A DNA stretch of 64,000 bases from the NCBI GenBank assembly GCA_028386065.3, contig JAKUCV010004268.1, positions 1 through 64,000 of the forward strand, written 5' to 3'. The position numbers and the translations under genes are program-made. Numbering within the stretch: the first letter of the stretch is position 1; each line of letters opens with the position of its first letter. Origin of the DNA: Turnera subulata (lineage: Eukaryota; Streptophyta; Magnoliopsida; Malpighiales; Passifloraceae). This document shows, in pieces, positions 44,600 through 56,470 of this stretch. Under the pieces are notes generated by a model. That model did no database searches. It worked only from the letters and a program-made list of their open reading frames with translations, and was not told where the DNA came from.

Positions 44600-47500
44600 A
44601 TGTGCAAGAACTGTGGCGAGCAGGCTGGAAGCACCGACAACAAAGGTAAAGCCCCGAAAAATGTGATACCCCGGGTACACTTAGGTACCTAGGGGGATAC
44701 TTATTTGATGAGAGCCGGGTGTTACTTGTCCTTCGAGGACATTCTACTTAGTTAGATCGTGTATTCGGTATCTTGTGCGTGATGCTCACATTTCATGTGT
44801 ACATGATACTATGGGTTTTGGATCAGTAACATGTGCTAGTAGTGGATTGAGGATAATGGTGCACATAGGCTTGGCCTAGTGTGCGCAAACGGGTTCATGG
44901 TGACCCGAAGGCACGGATGATTTATTTAGCGGATACCGAGTGCTCGACTTGATTAATCAGTCAATAAGTGATGGATTATGTTTGTAATATATTAATTAGG
45001 TGCAATCAGTGCATTGGAGGCACAATTGCACAAGGAAAATACTCGTTGGCTCGAGTTGGCACGAAATGGTGCACAACGAGGGCACCGGGGTGTCCGTCGG
45101 TGTACAATTGGGAGCCGATGATGTGTAAACTCGTGATTGGCCAAACCGACCAATCAGAATGAGACGTGTGGCTCGGGAATAAGCTGCTGGTGGTTTTGGT
45201 GTGCAAGCTAGTAGGTTGAGTGTCATGGTTTAATTGGTAGGAAAACAAGCACGAGGTGGCGCGTGCTTGTGCAAGTGGCAGCACTTGCTTGTGCAAGTGG
45301 CAGCACTTAGGCAAGAGGTGGCAAGTGGGAGCTTACTCACCTACTTGCCTATGCTTTAAGGGGGTGAAGCAGGCACCACTTACTCATTTGTTCCAGATGC
45401 AATTCGTGTAGAGAGAGAGAGGGGAAAGAGAGGAAAAGGAGAGAGGTAGAGAGGTGAGGCTATGGTGGTTCTGCTCTCGGGCAGAATGACCCTTGCCCAT
45501 GAAAAATAGGATTCCAGCCAAAGTACCGGTTGGAATTGAGTAAAACCAAAGCCTATGATTAGATAACATCTATAGCTTTCATATGGTACCGGTTATGTAG
45601 GTTTTGGAGTAGAAATGAGAGAGTTATGGACTCTCCAAATTGACTGTGCTGCGACTGTCCAGTAGCAGTCATGCTGCTTGACCCAGTGTTGGTATTAAAG
45701 GCATATCTGAGGCTAAAGAGCTCGGATTAGGTTGTTCTTTGGTGTTCTGAAAATCTGAGACATAGGCCTACAACTCTTATGTTGAAACCCAAACCTGTTT
45801 CAGCCGTTAACGGCTCTAGATTGCGGGTTGAAGTTCCTGCTGGTGCAGGGCAGCTTCTGCCTGAATTGTGAAAGATAAGTGTTGTGTAGTAGGGTTCTGT
45901 TTGACATGGTTTGGTTGTTGTGGTCTGATTGTTATGTGTACTTGTAGGTGTTTACAGGGGACTAAGGACCAATACACCTAATGGTTCCAAAGGAAGGGAA
46001 TTGGCCTAGGGATGCCTAGGTAATGGTAAGTAAATGGGTTTATGCGGGTAGTGATTGCTAGTGCATCCTTTGTTGGGCGGAAGGCCATTATGCATTCTGA
46101 TTGTGTGTCATTATGTGTGTGATTTACTTGCTGACCAGTGCTGGCTATTGTTGTTTAATTATCTATTGAGGCCTAATCATGGCTAATCGGCTTTTGTTGG
46201 TCAATTGTGCATAATTGCAGTGCATTGTGAGTTGTGGGTGCATGATGATTGTGTTGTATGCTTGTGGCATACTTGCTGCCTTTGTTGGCTTGGTTGCATT
46301 GCACTTGTTGTGCTAATGATTGGAATATGATTGCCTTGTGGTGATTGTGCTTGTGATTGTGGTACCACTGGCCAGTTGGTTGAGGTGCACTCGGTGCACG
46401 AGGTAGTGCTTGCGAGGCTTGCACGTACCATGAGATGGTGGGCACTTGTAGTAAACTTGTGCGCCACGAGATATTGGCACTGGGTGCCTTGTACAGGTTG
46501 TTGAACCTTAAGGAGGATATTGCCCGCTTGGTCTATTACAGGTGTGACACGATGTCCGATAGGAGCTGTGTGAGTTGTGGTAGCAAGTCACGCGCACTTC
46601 CCGTGACTTCTCGGTTATGCCTCGTACGTGGGGCTATGGGCTAAGGAGTAACACCTGTATATGCTACCACACTACATAGGCTGCCTTGGGGCGCATCATA
46701 CCCTAGCTGGTCGGGGGGGAGTGAGACCAGTACGTGTCGGGGACACAATGGATTGTTCTGTGGCGTGAGTGCCCGGTACTGTGCTTTATTGTGTGCTGCA
46801 TGACTGTGTGTTGCTCATGCCGAGCTCTGTGTGCAGTTGTAGTTGCTTTCTTGCATTGTCTGTTTACTTGCTGAGTTTTATACTCACCCCCCCCATATTT
46901 TCCCACTTGCCTTGCAGGTGCGAGAATGAGTGTACGGGTAGTAGGTCGATGGGTATAACCAAGTCGGTTTCCTTCATTGTTTAAATGTGTTAAAACACTA
47001 AAGAGGTTATGTCTTGAATTAAGAGTTAATGCCCTTGTACAAAGAATTTTATAACATTAGTGGATATGGCTTAATAAATGAGTTTTATACAGTTAGTATC
47101 TTTTGTTGCCTTTGCTATGTTGATTTTGCTTCGTTCACGCTGCGCGTTATACTTGGTTAGTATCCCGCTAGTAAAGGCGACTAGCTTCTGTGAGAACGAG
47201 TATATGCCTTGGGGTGCCATGTGGCACGATGTAGGTGCACATGGTGCTTGGCCGGTCATGCTTAGGCGGGGGCGTGACAGACATGGTGGCGGAGCATAGT
47301 TATAAAATTTTGCTAAGGGGCATAGGCTGTTGAGTCTTGGCTAGTACCCATCGAGTTAGAGGTTGGGATTTTGGTGAGAGACTTATGTCTTATATATTTT
47401 GTTTGTGTTTTATATGTTGTTCTATTTTTGTGTTTGCTTGATACGCAGATCAGAAAATTCATGGACATGTTGTTTGGGTATGAAATGGTTGAGAATGTGG

Positions 47501-50500
47501 TACTAAAGGAAGTAAGCAATGATGTTATGGATTTGGAGATGTTTAAAGCGTAGTGGATAATGTTGCAGAACCTAAGGATGAGCACGGTATGAGGGAAATG
47601 GTTGTGATTGTAGAGTTTTGGTTTACAACTTGCAATAAAGGATGCATGATGTTTTTGTTGGAATTTTAAGTGTTACAAGTAGTAACATAAGAAGGGAAGG
47701 TTTATGAATGGTCTGGACAAATACCACAGGTGAGGGTATTTGAGTTGGTTTGGGTTACTTTGAGATGTGTGTGCAGTACTACATCTTTTTTGCGAGGTAT
47801 AAGCGGAGTGGCACTGCGGAAGCGTGATTCGCTTATTTGGGATGCTATTGGCATGCAGCAGTGCTGTTGGTGCGCAATTGGCATGCTATAGTGCTGTTGA
47901 TGCACAGTTGGCACGCTGCAGCGCTGTTGATGCCCAATTGGGGCGCTGCTAGGGCAATTGGTCTGCCAATTAGTGCAATTGGTGTTTCTATGGCTGCAAT
48001 CAATCAAGAGTTGCCAAGTATTAAGAGAATTGTGGCCCAGTTGGGGCAATAGGCTCGGTTGGCCGATTAGAGCTCCAGTGTGTGCACTGGTATACGAATA
48101 GAGCTAAATGCTCGGGGAGTGAGATGGATGGTCGAGCCACAGGTGAGATTAGCCTGCCTTGTCGAGCTGGGATACTTACAAGTATCAAAAAGTATATGAA
48201 TCGAGCTTTTTGAGGTTTGGTTTGGATAGCTGGCCCTGTTGGTTAATTGGTATAGTAGTTTGCGGGTAGCACATTTTGTGGCCGGTTTGGAAGATTGGCC
48301 TTGATGGCCAATTGGCATGGTTGTGGGCAGGTCATACACCATAGTGGGGTGAATAAATGGTAGATGGTATTAATGATGAGAGAATGAATATGTGGATTGT
48401 AGTGGCTTATTGAGTAATGTATCGTGTGAAAGAATTATAGTAGGGACTTTAATGGTTACATTTGGAAGGCTAACAGTACATTGCGAGTTTTATTTATTTT
48501 CACTATGTGGCCACAATCTATAATATTTTTGAAAAAAAAAAGAAAGAAAGTTGCAAGTGTTGTTTAGCCTATCCATCTGTACCATGGTAATAAGTGCTAG
48601 GTAGACATTAGAATTAGAATTTATAAGATTCCGATGGAGTCGTTAAGGTATGTAAAACGGGTTAGTGTGAGATATGATCATAAGGATGTATTAGGATTAT
48701 ACATTTGGATCGTACATTATAAGTATCAAGTTTGGGAGACATTAAGGAGTTGAGGTTGAACTCAAGAATGAATTTTGAGGTGAATGGATTGGAGAAACAT
48801 TGGACTGACTTATGAGCTGAGTAGCACAGTTGAGACATATTGGAAGTACTGAGGAATAGTGGAATAGCATATGAGTATACCCGGGAAGATGATTGAGAGT
48901 TACATTAACGGGTTGATGTTATCTGTAAGAATACAGTAACATCTGAATTTCGCGGACGAAATTCTTAAAGGAGGGGATGATGTGATACCCCGGGTACACT
49001 TAGGTACCTAGGGGGATACTTATTTGATGAGAGCCGGGTGTTACTTGTCCTTCGAGGACATTCTACTTAGTTGGATCGTGTATTCGGTATCTTGTGCGTG
49101 ATGCTCACATTTCATGTGTACATGATACTATGGGTTTTGGATCAGTAACATGTGCTAGTAGTGGATTGAGGATAATGGTGCACATAGGCTTGGCCTAGTG
49201 TGCGCAAACGGGTTCATGGTGACCCGAAGGCACGGAAGATTTATTTAGTGGATACCGAGTGCTCGACTTGATTAATCAGTCAATAAGTGATGGATTATGT
49301 TGGTAATATATTAATTAGGTGCAATCAGTGCATTGGAGGCACAATTGCACAAGGGAAATACTCGTTGGCTCGAGTTGGCACGAAATGGTGCACAACGGGC
49401 GCACCGGGGTGTCCGTCGGTGTACAATTGGACCCGATGATGTGTAAACTCGTGATTGGCCAAACCGACCAATCAGAATGAGACGTGTGGCTTGGGAATAA
49501 GCTGCTGGTGGTTTTGGTGTGCAAGCTAGTAGGTTGAGTGTCATGGTTTAATTGGTAGGAAAACAAGCACGAGGTGGCACGTGCTTGTGCAAGTGGCAGC
49601 ACTTAGGCAAGAGGTGGCAAGTGGGAGCTTACTCACCTACTTGCCTATGCTTTAAGGGGGTGAAGCAGACACCTCTTACTCATTTGTTCCAGATGCAATT
49701 CGTGTAGAGAGAGAGAGGGGAAAGAGAGGAAAAGGAGAGAGGTAGAGAGGTGAGGCTATGGTGGTTCTGCTCTCGGGCAGAATGACCCTTGCCCATGAAA
49801 AATAGGATTCCGGCCAAAATACCGGTTGGAATTGAGTGAAACCAAAACCTATGATTAGCTAACATCTGTAGCTTTCATATGGTACCGGTTATGTAGGTTT
49901 TGGAGTAGAAATGAGAGAGTTATGGACTTTCCAAATTGACTGTGTTGCGACTGTCCAGTAGCAGTCATGCTGCTTGACCCAGTGTTGGTATTAAAGGCAT
50001 ATCTGAGGCTAAAGAGCTTGGATTAGGTTGTTCTTTGGTATTCTGGAAATATAAGACATAGGACTACAACTCTTATGTTGAGGCCCGAACCTGGTTCAGC
50101 CGTTAAGGGCTCTAGATTGCGGGTTGAAGTTTCTACTGGTGCAGGCAGCTTCTGCCCGAATTGTGAAAGATAAGTGTTGTGTAGTAGGGTTCTGTTTGAC
50201 ATGGTTTGGTTGTTGTGGTCTGATTGTTATGTGTATTTGTAGGTGTTTACAGGGGACTAAGGACCAATACACCTAATGGTTCCAAAGGAAGGGAATTGGC
50301 CTAGGGATGCCTAGGAGATGGTAAGTAAATGGGTTTATGTGGGTAGTGATTGCTAGTGCACCCTTTGTTGGGCGGAAGGCCATTATGCATGCTGATTGTA
50401 TGTCATTATGTGTGTGATTTACTTGCTGACCAGTGCTGGCTATTGTTGTTTAATTATCTATTGAGGCCTAATCATGGCTAATCGGCTTTTGTTGGTCAAT

Positions 50501-52092
50501 TGTGCATAATTGCGGTGCATTGTGAGTTGTAGGTGCAAGATGATTGTGTTGTATGCTTGTGGCATACTTGCTGCCTTTGTTGGCTTGGTTGCATTGCTCT
50601 TGTTGTGCTAATGATTGGTATGTGATTGCCTTGTGGTGACTGTGCTTGTGATTGTGGTACCACTGGCCAGTTGGTTGAGGTGCACTGGGTGCACGAGGTA
50701 GTGCTTGCGAGGCTTGCACGTACCATGAGATGGTGGGCACTTGTAGTAAACTTGTGCGCCACGAGATATTGGCACTGGGTGCCTTGTACAGGTTGTTGAA
50801 CCTTGCGAAGGATATTGCCCGCTTGGTCTATTACAGGTGTGACAGATGTCCGCCAGGAGCTGTGTGAGTTGTGGTAGCAAGTCACGCGCACTTCCCGTGA
50901 CTTCTCGGTTATGCCTCGTACGTGGGGCTATGGGCTAAGGAGTAACACCTGTATATGCTACCAAACTACATAGGCTGCCTTGGGGCGCATCATACCCTAG
51001 CTGGTCAGGGGGGAGTGAGACCAGTACGTGTCGGGGACACAATGGATTGTTCCGTGGCGTGAGTGCCCGGTACTGTGCTTTATTGTGTGCTGCATGACTG
51101 TGTGTTGCTCATGCCGAGCTCTGTGTGCAGTTGTAGTTGCTTTCTTGCATTGTCTGGTTACTTGCTGAGTTTTATGCTCACCCCCCCATATTTTCCCCCT
51201 TGCCTTACAGGTGCGAGAATGAGTGTACGGGTAGTAGGTCGATGGGTATAGCCAAGTCGGTTTCCTTCATTGTTTAATTATGTTAAAACACTAAAGAGGT
51301 TATGTCTTGAATTAAGTGTTATTGTCCTTGTAGCAAGAATTTTATAACTTTAGTGGATATGGCTTAATAAATGAGTTTTATACAGTTAGTATCTTTTGTT
51401 GCCTTTGCTATGTTGATTTTGCTTCCGTTCACGTTGCGCGTTATACTTGGTTAATATCCCGCTAGTAAAGGCGACTAGCTTCTGTGAGAACGAGTATAGG
51501 CCTTGGGGTGCCATGTGGCACGATGTAGGTGCGCATGGTGCTTGGCCGGTCATGCTTAGGTGGGGGCGTGACAGAAAACATCCCGATAAAGAAGGATAGA
51601 CAACCAATATGGATGGTGCGCACTCTGCACCAAGAGAAGGAAAAGCAACTGCGATTTAAGACCTTGATGAATGAATTGGAAGAGACTATCCATTGGGGAA
51701 TCGTATCTAGTGATGCGTATGCTCAAGCGACCATGCGACAGTTTCGAGAAGGAATGGAACAATATGGTGTGGTCAAAGATGTGATGAGGGGAATCCAATT
51801 CAAGCAAGCCGTTTTCACTCAAGAGCACATGCGGGTAACTAAGGAGTACGTTGACTATGTGAAGAACGTGGAAGCCGGTGGCGAGTCGGAAGAATGGGAC
51901 ACTGATTCAGAGGCTGACAAGCGAACAGATCAAGCAGATATCATGGACACTAGAGGGGATGAGCCAAAAGACGAAGACAACGCGGCTAGGAATGAGGTTC
52001 GTCTAGAGGAAGTCGCCACCATCCCAGTAAAACCACGAAGAAGGATGGTGTACCCGGATATGATTGAATGGACGACGAAAAAGGATGCTTAG
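44600..52092 (+). CDS. Tat ORF1, split by a 6.9-kb retrotransposon
   Basis: Two pieces belong to one frame: 44600-44661 (from ATG, starting MCKNCGEQAGSTDNKGKAP) and 51579-52092 (NIPIKKDRQPIWMVRTLHQE, then a Glu/Lys-rich region and a C-terminal KPRRRMVYPDMIEW). Leaving out the insertion and one copy of its 5-bp duplication gives 576 bases, an exact multiple of three, 191 codons plus stop, without internal stops. It lies where Tat/Ogre elements carry an extra ORF1 before gag. Its function is unknown. It is probably a charged, coiled-coil-prone protein. It is interrupted in this copy. Confidence 0.65.
44662..47279 (+). repeat. 5' LTR of the 6.9-kb element
   Basis: 2618 bp from TGTGATACCCCGGGTACACT to GGGGCGTGACA. 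Compared with the 3' LTR it has an extra tandem copy of GCTTGTGCAAGTGGCAGCAC (about 45264-45310). It has a purine microsatellite (GAGAGAGAGAGGGGAAAGAG) near 45410-45460. Confidence 0.93.
47280..48980 (+). other. coding-free interior of the 6.9-kb element
   Basis: 1.7 kb containing the primer-site-like sequence, a 30-bp repeat array (47850-47949) and the polypurine tract at 48968-48980. A 60-codon frame at 47371-47553 has no retroviral motif. No gag, protease, reverse transcriptase or integrase can be found. Confidence 0.8.
47850..47949. repeat. 30-bp tandem repeat, three units and a partial
   Basis: Units of the form GGCATGCWRYAGTGCTGTTG plus ATGCACAATT follow each other three times, with a truncated fourth. 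It lies in the non-coding interior of the 6.9-kb element. Confidence 0.8.
48981..51573 (+). repeat. 3' LTR of the 6.9-kb element
   Basis: 2593 bp, colinear with 44662-47279 with scattered substitutions. It ends GGGGGCGTGACA, after which the Tat 2 ORF1 resumes. Confidence 0.93.
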
Positions 52093-52994
52093 ACTTATTA
52101 TTTCGTTTACTTTTGAAAGGGCTATATTGTCTTTGTTTCCAATTTCATATAATAAATAAAAGTTCTGCCTCTTTCTAGAATGGATATTCCATTTAAGCTT
52201 TAATTAAATTTGGTTGGATTAGCATGTGGACTTTAAGATGAACTACGTAGACTTGATCTGGCAAGATAATCTGACACTTCAAACATTATGTCAAAAAAAG
52301 CCTGGCTTGTGGAATTATTCCTTCAAAAAAAAAGGAAAAAAGAAAAAAAAAAGAGAAAAGAAAAAAGGGAAGGAAATCCGCAACCAATGTGCCATGAATA
52401 TTAACATTTTCAAAATGTCTTTCAAATTTTGCCGGTACGTAGGTAACCTAAATATGAGCCCGGTCTTTCAATATTGGTTCTCAAGTTAACTCAATCAAAT
52501 AGAATAAGGCTTAATTATGGGTATGTCTTGTGTTTGTCCAAGTATCCTCAAAATCCATCAAGGAAGCATCGCTTGTCTAGTCGTCTCGAAGCATGATGTC
52601 TGGTTACTCTCCAAAAGGGAAGGAGAGAAGAAAAAAGAGATAAAGAAAGAGAGGGGGAATTCGTCCACTTGGCTGAAAACCCAAAAGGGCACCCTAGGTA
52701 AAAGTTAGGACATGCCTGCTAGGTTGAAAATCCGAAAGGGCGGCCTAGGCAAAAGTTAAGGCTACATGGTGATCGGATGTTTCGGGGTGCACCAGCAGTC
52801 GAGTATTGCCACAAAGGTAATGATTCAAGATCCGAGACCCGCACTTCCATTGACCAAAATGTAAAACACGATTCTTAGCTCAATTGCTTCTAGAAAATTG
52901 CATGCACGATTGCATCATATAGATAACATAATCATGCATCTTAAAAATACCAAAAAAATAAGTCATGCATTTGGATCTAAGACATGCATACATA
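52093..52994 (+). other. Tat 2 spacer between ORF1 and the antisense PMD gene
   Basis: Non-coding. It contains the AACTACGTAGACTTGATCTG block shared with Tat 1 (25230), an A/G-rich tract (52326-52375) and two direct copies of a roughly 40-bp Tat repeat (GCTGAAAACCCAAAAGGGCA-like) at about 52672 and 52722. The whole gag-pol region expected between ORF1 and the PMD gene is absent. Confidence 0.7.
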
Positions 52995-55482
52995 TCACAC
53001 TCGTCTTTTCTTCTTGCCCTGAGGCTGACGGGCCTGCTGGGGAGTCTCCTGAATAGTCGCCTCAGAATCCCCCGAAGTTTGGTCTGCATACTGAACTTTT
53101 GGTGGCGGAATGGTGGGTGGCACCGCCTGCCTCGGAAGGCGTGGAACCCGAACAGGGTGTGTGCAATGACCACTTGATCTGCAAGACACCATGCCCTGCA
53201 TGCGAGCAGCCTGGGCAGACAAGGTAGCCTTTGCCCGACCAAAGGCCCTCCAGAGATGAGATACCTCGGAAGCCAGTACCTATCATGAGCAAAGGATGGT
53301 TAGAATTGGAAATAAGAAAGACAAAGGTTCACTGTGAAGTAGATCCTACCTGAGTGACGTCGGAAGGAAAAGGCGGAAAGCCGTCGAGGACATCCTCTGA
53401 AAATGGAAAGTCGCGGAGCCGATACTTTTCATCGTAAGCTCTATAGGCTCCTCGAATGGCGGAAGAACCGGACCCGATGAGGGAGATGATGCCCTGGCAC
53501 CCCTCCTCGAACTCGAGCTCCACCGAGAAGGGTCAGAATTAGTATCCGACTCACCAGAACTGAGTAATGTATGCATCAGAAACTCGATAATAAATGACTC
53601 ATAATCGCAACCATCTTCGGTCAACTACTCGATCCCTCTATCTCTGGAATCTCATCCCTCTTGTCGATGTCACGCATAGAAATTGGTGAGGCCAAAGGTA
53701 TCCGAGGTGCTCAAGAACCTGAAAGCAAACACGCTCCCCGAGGTACCAAGTGTGCATACCCTGATACTCGATTATACACCGACGATCGTCAATCGAATGG
53801 GCCCGGCCACCTAGACCCTCGAGTCTATGGCTTACGCAATCGAATGCATCGAACCAGATCCAGAAAAAGCACAACCAAGTAAGGAAGAAGATGAGGTGAG
53901 AAAAGAAGAGAAAATTGGTGAAGACAAAGGCACGTACTTGATCCAAGGAAATCTGCTCGAGATGACGCTGGGCCCATGCACGGTCATGAGCATGAGGTCT
54001 ACCCTGGTGAAGATCGGATGACCATCGAAGCACCATAGGCCATTCATTAGGAGCCCGTGACCTCTCCGGAATGGATAAATGGAGGTACTCCATACCCCAC
54101 ACCTACATTGAAGAAAACGGTTAAAAGACAGAGAGTATACCAGAAAGTGCCAAGAAGTTGAGATCAGGGGCATACCTCCCAAATCCAGACTGAACCATAG
54201 AAGTGCTCGGTAATGCATCGAGAGAAGCTGCTCTTCTCATGATAAGCACGTGCAAGACCTGCTGAGGCCCAGTCAATCGATGGACCACTCAAGTCCGTGA
54301 GGGAAGCAAGTAAGTCACACCGAACTCGATCACTACCCGATGCAAAGATGGTCCTATTGAGGCTCACCAAGATCAAGTCTCGAGCTCGCTGCTCAACCAT
54401 GCCGGGAAAGGAAAGAGAAAGTAGCTCGCTCTGAAGCCAAGTAGGGGAGACCTCACCCTCTCGACCCTCGACCCAAGTCGGAGTGATGCCCACCAACTCC
54501 TCGAAATGGTCCATGATGAGATCATCATCAAGAATGGCCGTCGTACCATGAAATGACAGCCCGGTGATGTGAAAGTAGTCCGAAAGGGTCATCGTCATCT
54601 CCCCGCACGGCATGTGGAACGTGTTAGTAGTGTCCCGCCATCTCTCCCCGAGAGCTAAGATGGCTTGTAGATCAACCTTGATACCCTGGAAGGTACGGAA
54701 GAAGTCCCAGAGGCCAACCCTCTCTATTATTTCCCTTACAGCGGCATCATGTTGTACATATGCCAAGATCTCAGCGCGAGCTTCGGGCCCACTATGGTTG
54801 TGCCTCCGGGTGCCCACAGCCTGTATAGATGCACCAGAAAACATTAATACCCACACCAAATGGAGCAAGGAGAAGCCAAACCGACAATGCATTCATGTAG
54901 ACAAATATCATGAAAATAGGTTTGCACAAAACATCTTGCATTTCATCATTAGAACAGCATCTTATTTGCGGACTAAATCACAAGAAAATCACAAAACCCA
55001 TCCCGGTGATGTTCAAAATTGGCCAAAATTGACACAAGCCCATCAACACCCATACAGTGTACATCAAGAATGTGCAATCAAAACATCAAAACGACAACCA
55101 TATCATCCAGAATCATTGCTTTTTGCCAAGAACCCTAACTCCAAATTGGGTAAAACATCAAATCACCAATTCTTGTGGTTAATCTGACAAAAAATATAGG
55201 GAAAAGCATTGTAGGCATCTTAGGAGCATTTTCAAACAATCAAACATAACAAACATCACGCAAATTCGCATTCATGGAGAAATTGGGCACTAACTCAAAA
55301 ATGGATCAAAATCGAAAGAGAAGGAGTTTTGATTGATGGAAACCACTTACTTGCACTTTGGGAAGCTTAGTAGAGATGTGGTTGTTAGGAGATTTGAGCA
55401 ATAATGCCGGATTGGATTGTGGGTGATACCTCCTCATTGAATCTTCTCTTGATTTGTGAGCACTAGAGGATGATGAAGCCAT
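52995..55482 (-). CDS. antisense spliced plant mobile domain (PMD) gene of Tat 2
   Basis: Minus-strand gene with visible introns. Exon 1, 55482-55351, encodes 44 codons from MASSSSSAHKSREDSMRRYH and has a GTAAGT donor. Exon 2, 54820-54176, is 215 codons, in phase, with RHNHSGPEARAEILAYVQHD, GLWDFFRTFQGIKVDLQAIL, ALGERWRDTTNTFHMPCGEM and TMTLSDYFHITGLSFHG, the core of a plant mobile domain. Exon 3, 54102-53938, is 55 codons (VWGMEYLHLSIPERSRAPNE). All three junctions keep phase 0. The next part (about 53820-53650, with RCIIEYQGMHTWYLGERV) fits the domain C-terminus but shifts frame. A later exon ends at 53350, and the last exon, 53279-52995, encodes a tail ending KKKRRV, a possible nuclear signal. 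The 3' half may be decayed. Host PMD proteins of the MAIN/MAIL type act in nuclear silencing, but the role of retrotransposon copies is unknown. Confidence 0.72.
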
Positions 55483-55880
55483 GGAGTTGATTTGGAATGG
55501 AAGGGGAAGAATCTACGAGTTGATTGAGAGGATTGGAGAAGAAAAATAGTGAGTTTTGGGTGTGAGAGAGTGAAATGAGGGAAGAAAAGGGGTTTTTGGG
55601 GTTTTAAGAGGCGTTTGGAACCGGTGGACATGTCGGGAAGACAGCCACCTCCTGGCGGTCATCTCGGCATTACCGCCATTTCCTGGCAGAGATCCAGGGA
55701 TGACCACCGGCTCCTGTAGCCTATTCTTGTTCTTCGTTTTGTGGGTCCCGCACCCAGAGTGACTTTTTATGAGAGGAGAGACTAGTGCATGCGTATTGAT
55801 TGACCCACAATGATAAAACACTGTATTTCGCATGACGAGGCCCGTTTGGCCCGGGTTTTGAATTGGGCCCACCGAGCCCC
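55483..55880 (-). promoter_or_regulatory. upstream region of the Tat 2 PMD gene
   Basis: Read on the minus strand it has a CT-rich leader-like stretch and, at 55620-55700, the ATGACCGCC/GGCGGTCAT motif cluster also found in the Tat LTR U3 and upstream of the Tat 1 PMD gene. No clear TATA box is visible. Confidence 0.45.
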
Positions 55881-56470
55881 AGCATTTCTGATCATGAAGG
55901 GGTATATCACCCCATTATATAAAATCTTGGGGCATGCTACCCCTTTTTGACAAGAATTGGATTCCTCCGAGGTCTCGGCGGGTCCAGCTTGATTTTCGGG
56001 GCATGCAACCCCATGTTTTGAGTCAAGTTTTTTGGGGCATGCTACCCCTAGTATCGTGAGTTGGATTTCCCTAGGGCATGCTACCCCATTTATTTGAATC
56101 ATGTTTCTCGGGGCATGCAACCCTATTATGTGATGTATGTGATTTCCCGCGGCATGCTACCCCGCTGTGAGATATGTTTGTTTCCCGCGGCATGCTACCC
56201 CGATATGTGAAATATTTTTGTTTCCCAAGGCATGCTACCCCACGCGATTTGCTTGGGGCATGCTACCCCGTAGGATTCGAATCATAGTCAGAATTCTTGA
56301 TTTTCGGGGCATGCTACTCCATGTATTGGTTTCTTGGGGCATGCTACCCCATGTGTCTATAAGACTCACTTGGGGCATGCTACCCCGTTCTAAATCAATT
56401 CCCAGGGCATGAAACCCCATTGTCGGAGATGACTTTCTTTGGGGCATGCTACCCCGAGGAGTATGTAATG
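55881..56470. repeat. array of GGGGCATGCTACCCC boxes
   Basis: About fourteen copies of a 15-bp near-palindrome (GGGGCATGCTACCCC, with GCAACCC and GAAACCC variants) separated by 20-50 bp of non-identical sequence. It lies between the antisense PMD gene and the 3' LTR of Tat 2, the same position as the GGGGCATGATGYCCC boxes of Tat 1. Confidence 0.9.

Larger units (their letters stand above)
44662..51573 (+). mobile_element. 6.9-kb non-autonomous LTR retrotransposon with 2.6-kb LTRs
   Basis: LTRs at 44662-47279 and 48981-51573 bracket only about 1.7 kb of interior. Flanks AAAAA (44657-44661) and GAAAA (51574-51578) form a 5-bp duplication with one change. A CATGGTGGCGGAGC primer-site-like sequence follows the first LTR and an AAAGGAGGGGATGA polypurine tract precedes the second. 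A TTTCGCGGACGAAATTCTTA motif just before the tract is typical of Del/Tekay-type chromoviruses. No gag or pol is present, so it must be mobilised by a relative. Confidence 0.92.

Noticed and set aside
54612..55187. 191-codon plus-strand frame
   Set aside because: It lies over PMD exon 2 and intron 1 on the opposite strand and has no recognisable domain. It is best seen as a shadow frame.
55881..56470. CRISPR-like regular repeats
   Set aside because: The boxes are only 15 bp and variable, the spacers are uneven, and the context is a plant retrotransposon 3' region.
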